Source of the DNA: an uncultured Oscillospiraceae bacterium | Lineage (GTDB): Bacteria; Bacillota; Clostridia; Oscillospirales; Ruminococcaceae | Direction of reading: 5' to 3' | DNA length: 6,221 nt | Assembly (NCBI GenBank): GCA_904502045.1 | Contig: CAJGEB010000061.1 | Coordinates: 1 to 6,221, forward strand | Shown: one piece after another, positions 1 to 5,457 of the stretch | Position numbering within the stretch: position 1 is the first letter of the stretch | Layout of the letters: every line of letters starts with the position of its first letter | The notes under the pieces: generated by a model | What the model saw: only the letters and a program-made list of their open reading frames with translations | Told to the model about the DNA's origin: nothing | The model's database searches: none | Program-made: the position numbers and the translations under genes

Positions 1-248
1 ACACGACCGTAACCAGAGCAAAAGAAGTAAGATCTGTAGCCGAAAAGATCATCACTATTGCAAAACAGGATAATCTCCACTCCAAGCGTCAGATATATTC
101 CTATGTAACTAAGGAAAGCGTAGCGAAGAAGCTTTTTGATGATATTGCGCCGAAGTACAAAGAGAGAAACGGCGGATACACAAGAATCATCAGAATTGGC
201 CCGCGCCGCGGAGACGCTGCCGAGATGGCGATAATCGAGCTTATATAA
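1..248 (+). CDS. rplQ: Large ribosomal subunit protein bL17, C-terminal part (5' end outside window)
   Basis: The reading frame is open from base 3 and stops with TAA at 246-248, giving 81 visible residues. The family is about 115 residues long, so roughly the first 30 are missing to the left. The visible part carries typical bL17 features: [14 protein letters not shown] near the start, then [18 protein letters not shown], and the very conserved end [20 protein letters not shown] followed by IIEL. bL17 is a structural protein of the 50S subunit that lies near the peptide exit tunnel. In most bacteria rplQ follows rpoA as the last gene of the ribosomal protein cluster. That fits the strong terminator just after it (11 bases from stop codon to stem) and the change to unrelated genes beyond. 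The truncation is only the window edge; no frameshift is seen. The assignment is secure from the C-terminal signature. Confidence 0.96.
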   Translation, partial: TTVTRAKEVRSVAEKIITIAKQDNLHSKRQIYSYVTKESVAKKLFDDIAPKYKERNGGYTRIIRIGPRRGDAAEMAIIELI

Positions 249-258
249 GCTGAACAAG

Positions 259-290
259 TCCCCTCGTTTTTACGGGGGGATTTTTATTTT
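259..290 (+). terminator. Rho-independent terminator of the rplQ unit
   Basis: An 8-bp stem (TCCCCTCG at 259-266 with CGGGGGGA at 273-280, one T-G wobble) closes a 6-base loop, TTTTTA. It is followed at once by the T-rich tract TTTTTATTTT at 281-290. The GC-rich stem plus T tract lies 10 bases after the rplQ stop codon, so it should end the ribosomal protein transcript. Confidence 0.92.
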
Positions 291-295
291 AAGAG

Positions 296-330
296 GAAAA
301 GGACTCCTTTAGTCAGAAGGAGTCCTTTTC
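296..330. terminator. Second, perfect 14-bp inverted repeat; probable back-up or bidirectional terminator
   Basis: GAAAAGGACTCCTT (296-309) is an exact reverse complement of AAGGAGTCCTTTTC (317-330), with the 7-base loop TAGTCAG between them. The core GGACTCC/GGAGTCC stem is flanked by A runs on the left and T runs on the right (CCTTTTCATTTT), so it has terminator form on either strand. It begins 5 bases after the T tract of the first terminator. With no gene on the minus strand nearby, the likely job is to catch read-through from the highly expressed ribosomal operon. Part of the inner stem resembles a Shine-Dalgarno sequence (AAGGAG), but no start codon follows at a suitable distance. Confidence 0.8.
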
Positions 331-338
331 ATTTTGGG

Positions 339-366
339 TTAGGAATAAAACTTTGAAAACTATACT
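339..366 (+). promoter_or_regulatory. Weak candidate promoter for the DUF6512 gene
   Basis: A good -10-like hexamer, TATACT, lies at 361-366. A poor -35-like TTAGGA sits at 339-344 with a 16-base spacer. A nearby TTGAAA (353-358) resembles a -35 box, but its only partner, TATAAA at 371-376, is just 12 bases away. Some promoter is expected here, because the gene at 409 lies behind two terminators. The exact hexamers are uncertain in such AT-rich sequence. Confidence 0.35.
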
Positions 367-408
367 AAAATATAAAATAGGGGGAGTTTTTGGAAAGGAA
401 GAGAAATA

Positions 409-960
409 ATGGTTAATGAGGGAAAAATAAAAAAGAGGATATTTGTGTGGAATATCGTAGGGGTAATTTTTGTGTCTGCGGTGGGATCATTTCTGCATTT
501 TATATTTGATATCAGCGGAGAAAAGGCGTGGGCAGGAATAATAGGTGCGGTCAATGAAAGTACATGGGAGCATCTGAAACTATTATTCTGGTCGATAGTA
601 ATATGGATGATAGCGGAATATATTTTTTACGGCAGGAATATTTCGGGATTTTTTTGGACAAAAGCACTTTCGATTTTAATAGGAATGGCAAGTATAGTAG
701 TCCTTTACTACACAAGCTCAGGAATTATAGGTAAGGACATTGCAATTGTAAATATAGCGATATTTGTCATCGGAGCCGCAGTTGCAGGAATTTACTCGAT
801 AAAAAAGCTGAGCAAGTCGTGGATAGGTCAGGGTGTGATGGTTCAGGATTTGGCGGGAATTGTAATAATAATCGTTTTGGCGGTACTGTTTGTAACCTTT
901 ACTTTTTACCCGATACGAATAGGGTTATTTGCAAGTCCTGACGGCAAGTTTGGGATATAA
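409..960 (+). CDS. DUF6512-type small integral membrane protein, function unknown
   Basis: The protein has 183 residues and about five predicted membrane spans (roughly 11-33, 57-75, 84-105, 111-130 and 146-168), with a Lys/Arg-rich N-terminus (KIKKR) likely on the cytoplasmic side. I recognise the DUF6512 pattern from memory: GSFLHF at 26-31, AVNESTWEHLK at 47-57 between spans 1 and 2, and the closing FTFYPIRIGLFASPDGKFGI at 164-183. The matching C-terminal motif shows that the protein is complete. The start is supported by AAGGAAGAG at 395-403, 5 bases before the ATG, and no in-frame start lies upstream. The gene stands alone between the rplQ terminators and the murD promoter, so context gives no clear role. 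Conserved polar residues (His30, Asn49, Glu50, Glu54, His55) at a membrane boundary could form a binding or catalytic site, but that is inference. No enzyme or transport function can be assigned. Confidence 0.8.
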   Translation: MVNEGKIKKRIFVWNIVGVIFVSAVGSFLHFIFDISGEKAWAGIIGAVNESTWEHLKLLFWSIVIWMIAEYIFYGRNISGFFWTKALSILIGMASIVVLYYTSSGIIGKDIAIVNIAIFVIGAAVAGIYSIKKLSKSWIGQGVMVQDLAGIVIIIVLAVLFVTFTFYPIRIGLFASPDGKFGI

Positions 961-965
961 ATTTT

Positions 966-993
966 GCAAAAGGAGCTTTAGCTCTTGTTTTGC
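966..993 (+). terminator. Imperfect hairpin after the DUF6512 gene; possible weak terminator
   Basis: The outer stem GCAAAA (966-971) pairs with TTTTGC (988-993), and the inner stem GGAGC (972-976) pairs with GCTCT (981-985) with one G-T wobble. The loop is TTTA and a TG bulge (986-987) interrupts the right arm. The hairpin begins 5 bases after the stop codon. The downstream T run (1002-1006) is separated from the stem by GGAAAAGA, so this is not a classic intrinsic terminator and may be leaky. Its right arm contains the -35 region of the murD promoter. Confidence 0.4.
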
Positions 994-1013
994 GGAAAAG
1001 ATTTTTATATAAT
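985..1013 (+). promoter_or_regulatory. Sigma-A type promoter for murD
   Basis: A perfect -10 box, TATAAT, lies at 1008-1013, 17 bases downstream of TTGTTT (985-990), which matches the first three bases of the -35 consensus. Transcription would start near 1020, giving a leader of about 30 bases that carries the strong Shine-Dalgarno GGAGG (1037-1041) before the murD ATG at 1049. The optimal spacer and perfect -10 make this the best promoter in the window. Confidence 0.72.
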
Positions 1014-1048
1014 AAAGGAGTAAAAGCGCATAATTTGGAGGTAATGCT

Positions 1049-2434
1049 ATGAGTAGCGCGGCGGAAGCGTTTTTTAAGTCGCTTGAAGGAAAAAAGATTT
1101 GCTTTATCGGTGCGGGGGTATCCCATATCGATGCGATTAAAATGTTTGCGGGTAAAGGACTTTGCGTGGAGCTTAGAGATAAGCGCAGTAAGGAAAGTCT
1201 TGGAGAGGTCGCAGAGGAATTTGAAAAATTGGGAGTAAGCTTAGTACTCGGAGAAAAATACCTCGAGGAGCTGGATGCTGAGGTAATATTCAGAACTCCG
1301 GGAATGAATTTTTTGCATCCCGCATTAACGCAGGCGAGAAAGCGCGGAGCAGTAGTAACGAGTGAACTGGAAACCTTTTTTGATTTATGTCCCTGCAGGA
1401 GCTTTGCGGTAACCGGCTCGGACGGTAAAACTACAAGCACGACTCTCATAGCGGAGATACTCAAGGCGCAAGGGTACAATGTTCTGCTAGGCGGGAATAT
1501 AGGAAAAGCGCTGCTGCCGGAGATAGAGAAGGTATCTGCGGATGACGTTGTCGTGGCGGAGCTTTCAAGCTTTCAGCTTATGAGTATGCGAAACAGATTT
1601 GACGTGTCGGTAGTGACTAATGTTGCGCCTAATCATCTTGACGTGCATAAGGATATGGAGGAATACATTGGCGCGAAGAAAAATATTTACGCGCACCAGA
1701 ATGCTTTTTCACGAACAGTACTCAATGCAGATAACGAGATAACGCGGGAAATGGGAGCTGAAATTCGCGGTGAAGCAGTGTATTTTTCGCTTTCGGGTAA
1801 CGTGAAGGACGGAGCTTATTTCGACGGCGAATACCTTTGCTATGATAAAAACGGAAAGAGCGAGAGGATAATTAAAGCAAGTGATATTAAGATTCGCGGA
1901 ATGCACAATGTCGATAACTTTCTTACTGCGATAGCGGCTACATACGGATATGTAAAGCCGGAAACGGTGGAAAAGGTAGCTCGCGAGTTTGGCGGAGTCG
2001 AGCACAGAATAGAGTTTGTGCGTGAAAAAAACGGAGTGAAATGGTACAACGATTCGATAGCGACAAATCCGACAAGAACCATAGCGGGACTCAGAGCCTT
2101 TGACAGAAAGATGATAATAATAGCAGGCGGGTACGATAAAAAGATACCCTTTGAGCCGCTTGCTCCCGAGATAAATGCAAGGGTAAAGCTGCTGATATTA
2201 ACCGGAGCGACCGCTGATAAAATAGAAGCGGCGGTTAAGAATGATGCGGGATATGACGGGACGGAGCTTAGGATAATCAGGGCAGAGGACCTTGAAGAAG
2301 CAGTAAAGATAGCGGACGAAAATGCAGTTGCGGGAGATATAATATCACTTTCTCCGGCGTGCGCGAGCTTTGATAAATACAGAAATTTTGAGGAGCGCGG
2401 TAAGCATTTTAAAGTACTGGTAAATGCACTGTAA
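1049..2434 (+). CDS. murD: UDP-N-acetylmuramoyl-L-alanine--D-glutamate ligase (MurD)
   Basis: This cytoplasmic ATP-dependent ligase adds D-glutamate to UDP-MurNAc-L-Ala in peptidoglycan precursor synthesis. Its 461 residues are the usual MurD length. The N-terminal Rossmann-like domain (about 15-110) includes GAGVSHIDAI at 21-30. The central ATPase domain has the P-loop TGSDGKTTST (122-131), ELSSFQL (171-177), NVAPNHLDVH (191-200) and Lys210 in GAKKNIY, which aligns with the carbamylated lysine of E. coli MurD. MHNVDN (285-290) and EHRIEF (318-323) lead into the C-terminal domain, with NDSIATNPTRT (334-344) and SPACASFDKYRNFEERG (435-451). GSDGKTT and NDSI replace the commoner GTNGKTT and NDSK; I recall both variants from clostridial MurD. 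The ATG is set by GGAGG seven bases upstream. The gene is not next to other mur genes here and appears to have its own promoter. MurC, MurE, MurF and FolC are related, but the ELSSFQL and SPACASFD motifs point to MurD. Confidence 0.96.
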   Translation: MSSAAEAFFKSLEGKKICFIGAGVSHIDAIKMFAGKGLCVELRDKRSKESLGEVAEEFEKLGVSLVLGEKYLEELDAEVIFRTPGMNFLHPALTQARKRGAVVTSELETFFDLCPCRSFAVTGSDGKTTSTTLIAEILKAQGYNVLLGGNIGKALLPEIEKVSADDVVVAELSSFQLMSMRNRFDVSVVTNVAPNHLDVHKDMEEYIGAKKNIYAHQNAFSRTVLNADNEITREMGAEIRGEAVYFSLSGNVKDGAYFDGEYLCYDKNGKSERIIKASDIKIRGMHNVDNFLTAIAATYGYVKPETVEKVAREFGGVEHRIEFVREKNGVKWYNDSIATNPTRTIAGLRAFDRKMIIIAGGYDKKIPFEPLAPEINARVKLLILTGATADKIEAAVKNDAGYDGTELRIIRAEDLEEAVKIADENAVAGDIISLSPACASFDKYRNFEERGKHFKVLVNAL

Positions 2435-2474
2435 CGGAAATTTGTCGAAAAAATAAATAATTCGGGAAAAATTG

Positions 2475-2503
2475 TTGTAAAGAAGCGAGAAGTGTATTAT
2501 ACT
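2475..2503 (+). promoter_or_regulatory. Sigma-A type promoter for the zapA-U32-dut unit
   Basis: TTGTAA (2475-2480) and TATACT (2498-2503) are separated by 17 bases and match the consensus at four and five of six positions. An overlapping pair in a shifted register, TTGTTG (2472-2477) and TATTAT (2495-2500), also has a 17-base spacer, so either may be used. Transcription would begin near 2510, about 35 bases before the zapA start. The rest of the 109-base gap after murD is AT-rich, and I see no terminator hairpin in it, so read-through from murD may add to expression. Confidence 0.7.
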
Positions 2504-2530
2504 GTATGTATAGGATAAAGAAAAAAGAAT

Positions 2531-2535
2531 GGAGA
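2531..2535 (+). promoter_or_regulatory. Ribosome binding site that decides the zapA start
   Basis: GGAGA at 2531-2535 lies 8 bases before the ATG at 2544, an ideal distance. Two upstream in-frame ATGs, at 2529 and 2535, lie at or inside this site; the one at 2529 has only a weak purine stretch before it. The Shine-Dalgarno therefore favours 2544 and a 115-residue protein over a 120-residue one. Confidence 0.75.
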
Positions 2536-2543
2536 TGTGGAAA

Positions 2544-2891
2544 ATGGCAGTAAACAAGGTGAAGATAGAAGTATATAATCAGAATTACACGATAAATACT
2601 CAGGAGGATTCGGGATACGTCCACTCTCTTGCGGATGAGCTGAACGAGCAGATAGCGGCACTGATGGCGCAGAGCGCAGGACTTTCTCTCAATGAAGCCC
2701 TTGTTTTGTGCGCGATAGGCTACCTTGATATCTACAAGAAAGAGCGCGCAAATGCGGACCATATCAGAGTACAGCTGAAGGATTACCTTGAAGATGCGGC
2801 AAAAGCAAGAATAGAGGTAGATGAAGCACGCAGAAATATGGAAAGAATATCTCGCGAGCTTGAGATGATAAAGAGGAATGTGAGAAAATAA
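2544..2891 (+). CDS. zapA: Cell division protein ZapA
   Basis: ZapA binds FtsZ and promotes bundling of its filaments in the cytoplasmic Z-ring. The predicted 115-residue protein has the expected two parts. The N-terminal alpha/beta head (about 1-45) starts NKVKIEVYNQNYTI and continues through EDSGYVHSLADELNEQI, matching the ZapA pattern of a short beta hairpin followed by a helix. A long charged helix, predicted as coiled coil (about 60-112), follows, ending ERISRELEMIKRNVRK. In known ZapA proteins this region gives dimers and tetramers. A longer form from 2529 would add MEMWK, which is atypical of the family and has no good ribosome binding site. The gene heads a tight unit, with only 22 bases to the next start codon and its own promoter. 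From memory, zapA directly before a U32 gene is a recurring clostridial arrangement, which supports the call despite low sequence conservation in this family. Confidence 0.88.
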   Translation: MAVNKVKIEVYNQNYTINTQEDSGYVHSLADELNEQIAALMAQSAGLSLNEALVLCAIGYLDIYKKERANADHIRVQLKDYLEDAAKARIEVDEARRNMERISRELEMIKRNVRK

Positions 2892-2913
2892 GGCTACTTG
2901 CGGGGAAAAAGTA

Positions 2914-4968
2914 ATGGAAATTCTTGCGCCGGCAGGCTCTTTTGAATCGTTGCGCGCCGCGGTGTATTGCGGTGCGGATGCAGTATATATGGGACTGCAA
3001 AATTTTAACGCCAGACGCCAAGCGGATAATTTTAACGCCTCTTCATTGCAAGAGGCGATATTGTTATGCAGAAAAAACGGAGTCAAGGTGTATATAACGC
3101 TGAATACGTTAGTATTTGAGAGCGAGTTTGAGGAGCTTAAAAATGCGGTAAAAGAGATGGCGGAGGTCGGAGTTGACGGAGTAATCGTGCAGGATATGGG
3201 AGTAGTGAAGCTGATAAAGGAAGCGGCTCCCGACCTTGCGATACACGCGTCGACTCAGATGAGCGTGCATAACTTGGAAGGAGCTTTGGCAGCAGCGGAG
3301 TACGGAATAAAAAGGGTAGTACTTGCGAGAGAATTAAGCCTTGAAGAGATTTATAATATAAGCGCAAACTGCGGAATAGAAACCGAGGTTTTTGTTCACG
3401 GAGCATTGTGCTTTTGTGTGTCGGGACAATGCTATTTGAGTGCGGCGATAGGTGCGAGAAGCGGCAACAGAGGACTTTGCGCTCAACCGTGTAGGTTACC
3501 GTTTTATGTAAATGACAGTACCCGAAATGGACTTTCACTTAAGGATATGTCGCATCTTGCAAAGCTTGCGCAGCTTCAAGAAGCGGGAGTAACGTCGCTG
3601 AAAATAGAGGGTAGGATGAAAAGACCGGAATATGTTGCGGCGGCGGTGCGAGCGGTAAAGGGAGTATTAGAGGGTGAAGCTGACGCGCAAGAGCGGGTAA
3701 AAACGCTGGGTAAGGTGTTTTCGCGCAGCGGGTTTACCGACGGATATATCAGCGGCAAAACGGGAAGAGAGATGTTTGGCTCCCGCACCAAAGACGATGC
3801 GGCGGATCCTGCATTTTTAAAAAGTATACACCCGCTTTATGCAAGACAGCCGAAAACTGTACCGATAACCGTGAAGGCTGAGCTAAAAGAAGGCGCGGAG
3901 TTTAAGGTAAAGGTTTCGGACGGAGTGTTTGAAAGCGAAGTGTGCGGAGCGGTTCCCGAAAAGGCAGAGGGGCGAGGAGTGTCGAAAGAAGATGTATCGG
4001 TCAGCCTGAAAAAGACGGGCGATACTCCGTTTTTTGTCAATGAGCTGTCGGTGGATTGCGACGACGGACTCTTTATAACTGTGGGCGAGATGAACGGCGT
4101 CAGAAGAGCGGCGCAGGAGCGTTTGCTCGAAAAGAGGATGCACAGAGAAAGGATTACTTTTGATGGAGCCGTATTCGAAAGCTACGGAAAGAGCGGTAAA
4201 ATCAGAGGGGACGCGTACCCCGGAGAGATGCGAAAGTACGGAAAATTCGAGTCGGCAGCTCAAGTAACGCAGCGCAGCGCGGAAATGCTTGACAGAATAT
4301 ATTTGCCCGCTGAGGAGCTTGAAAAGTTGCCGTTTGAAGATAAATTAAAAGAAAAGTTGGGAGTAATACTGCCGCGTTTTGCACCTGATTCAGAGGAGTA
4401 TTACAAGGTGCTTTCAAAGGCGGGCGAGCTTGGAATAAAAAGGGCGGAATGCCGTAATATCGGTGCGGTATTTGCGGCGAAAAAGATGGGATTTGAAGTT
4501 TGCGGCGGACTCGGGATGAATATTTCAAACTCCGCGGCTGTGGATTTTTGGAGCGACGAGGGAATTTCTGAAACGGAGATATCTTTTGAGTGTGCTGTAA
4601 AGGATATGAAGAAAATATCAGGTAAAATACCGCTTGGATTTGCGGGGTATGGGTATTTACCGCTTACGATAAGCAGGAACTGTCCTATAAAAGCGGAGGT
4701 CGGCTGCAGGGAGTGCGGTAAAAAGGGAATACTCAAGGACCGAATGGGTGCGGAATTTAAGGTCGTTTGTTCGGACGGATATGTTGAAATGCTGAACAGC
4801 GTACCTCTCTATCTTGCCGATAGGAAGATGCCGGAATTTGACTTTGTATCGCTTTATTTTACTGTCGAAACGGCAGATGAGTGCGAGGAAATTATAAAAA
4901 AATATCTCGAAGCAAAAGAGAGTAAAGAAAAAATGACGAGGGGGCTGTATTTCAGAGATGTTAAGTGA
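2914..4968 (+). CDS. Long U32 family protein (RlhA/TrhP-like, with DUF3656 region); probable RNA hydroxylation enzyme
   Basis: The 684-residue protein starts MEILAPAGSFESLRAAVYCGADAVY, the standard start of the U32 TIM-barrel domain (about 1-250). The U32 signature is at 158-176 (EVFVHG, then C166, C168, C173 and YLS), followed by GNRGLCAQPCR with C189 and C193 and SLKDMSHLAKL at 208-218. In characterised relatives such cysteines hold an iron-sulfur cluster. Although named peptidases, E. coli RlhA and TrhP are needed for hydroxylation of 23S rRNA C2501 and tRNA U34 respectively. Residues about 310-400 fit the DUF3656 insert, and about 480-650 look like a second barrel-like half, so the length and layout resemble RlhA (653 residues) more than short TrhP. 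The C-terminal half carries its own cysteines (C590, C598, C601, C619). GGGGA at 2902-2906 supports the start. The gene sits 22 bases after zapA and overlaps dut by 11 bases. The family is certain; the exact RNA substrate is not. Confidence 0.92.
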   Translation: MEILAPAGSFESLRAAVYCGADAVYMGLQNFNARRQADNFNASSLQEAILLCRKNGVKVYITLNTLVFESEFEELKNAVKEMAEVGVDGVIVQDMGVVKLIKEAAPDLAIHASTQMSVHNLEGALAAAEYGIKRVVLARELSLEEIYNISANCGIETEVFVHGALCFCVSGQCYLSAAIGARSGNRGLCAQPCRLPFYVNDSTRNGLSLKDMSHLAKLAQLQEAGVTSLKIEGRMKRPEYVAAAVRAVKGVLEGEADAQERVKTLGKVFSRSGFTDGYISGKTGREMFGSRTKDDAADPAFLKSIHPLYARQPKTVPITVKAELKEGAEFKVKVSDGVFESEVCGAVPEKAEGRGVSKEDVSVSLKKTGDTPFFVNELSVDCDDGLFITVGEMNGVRRAAQERLLEKRMHRERITFDGAVFESYGKSGKIRGDAYPGEMRKYGKFESAAQVTQRSAEMLDRIYLPAEELEKLPFEDKLKEKLGVILPRFAPDSEEYYKVLSKAGELGIKRAECRNIGAVFAAKKMGFEVCGGLGMNISNSAAVDFWSDEGISETEISFECAVKDMKKISGKIPLGFAGYGYLPLTISRNCPIKAEVGCRECGKKGILKDRMGAEFKVVCSDGYVEMLNSVPLYLADRKMPEFDFVSLYFTVETADECEEIIKKYLEAKESKEKMTRGLYFRDVK

Positions 4969-5401
4969 AATAAGGATAAAACTGATGCGTGAGGGCGCGA
5001 AATTACCGATGAGAATGACGGATGGAAGCGTAGGGTGCGATATATTTGCATCAATAGAGGAGAGTGTGGAGATAGCACCGGGAGAAACGGTACTTATACC
5101 GGCGGGATTTGCGCTTGAGCTTCCGAGTGAAGTTGGTGCATTTATCTTTGCAAGAAGCGGACTCGGAATAAAGCACGGAATTACTCCCGCGAATTGCGTC
5201 GGAGTTATCGACAGCGATTACAGAGGCGAGGTCAAGGTGGGACTGCGCAACTATTCCGATAAGGTGTTCGTGGTAGCGCCGGAGGAGCGTATTGCGCAGA
5301 TGGTAATTATGCCGGTCGTTTTACCGCAGTGGAAGGTGTGCGACGAGCTTTCTGATACCGTTCGTGCCGACGGCGGATTCGGTTCAAGCGGGAAAAAATA
5401 A
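4958..5401 (+). CDS. dut: Deoxyuridine 5'-triphosphate nucleotidohydrolase (dUTPase)
   Basis: This enzyme hydrolyses dUTP to dUMP and pyrophosphate, keeping uracil out of DNA and feeding thymidylate synthesis. The 147-residue length is typical of homotrimeric dUTPases, and all five motifs are present in order: I GSVGCDIFAS (23-32), II ARSGLGIKHGI (65-75), III GVIDSDYRGE (82-91) with likely catalytic Asp85 and sugar-selecting Tyr88, IV RIAQMVIMPV (111-120), and V ADGGFGSSG (137-145). Motif II has ARSG where PRSS is commoner, a conservative change. The ATG overlaps the last 11 bases of the U32 gene, which suggests translational coupling. GAGGGGG at 4938-4944 is 13 bases away, longer than ideal. 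A start at 4985 would delete the first beta strand (IRIKLM), so 4958 is preferred. The gene ends the unit just before the shared terminator. The monofunctional dUTPase call is firm; a dCTP deaminase is unlikely given motifs III and V. Confidence 0.96.
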   Translation: MLSEIRIKLMREGAKLPMRMTDGSVGCDIFASIEESVEIAPGETVLIPAGFALELPSEVGAFIFARSGLGIKHGITPANCVGVIDSDYRGEVKVGLRNYSDKVFVVAPEERIAQMVIMPVVLPQWKVCDELSDTVRADGGFGSSGKK

Positions 5402-5405
5402 AAAG

Positions 5406-5444
5406 AAAATCCCAACAGAGCAACAAGCTTTGTCGGGATTTTTT
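5406..5444. terminator. Bidirectional terminator shared by dut and glnN
   Basis: The left arm at 5406-5421 (AAAATCCCAACAGAGC) pairs with the right arm at 5427-5442 (GCTTTGTCGGGATTTT) with one A-C mismatch and one G-T wobble around the loop AACAA. On the plus strand the stem runs into a T6 tract (5439-5444). On the minus strand the mirrored sequence runs into a long T-rich tract (complement of 5393-5409). It lies between the convergent stop codons of dut (5401) and glnN (5458), so it can serve both. Confidence 0.9.
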
Positions 5445-5457
5445 AATTATTGATAAA

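Noticed and set aside
925..1479. Minus-strand open frame of 184 codons opposite the DUF6512 gene end and murD start
   Set aside because: It is antisense to conserved murD motifs and covers the murD promoter; the Ser/Leu-rich composition has no recognisable domain.
2435..2474. Possible terminator after murD
   Set aside because: Only a 4-bp CGAA/TTCG pairing around a long AT-rich loop was found, with no T tract in the right place.
2409..3086. Long minus-strand open frame of 225 codons across the murD end, zapA and the U32 start
   Set aside because: It lies antisense to well-supported genes, crosses the promoter region, has no family features and is rich in residues typical of shadow frames.
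4985..4987. Alternative dut start
   Set aside because: It would remove the first beta strand (IRIKLM) expected in dUTPases and has no better ribosome binding site.
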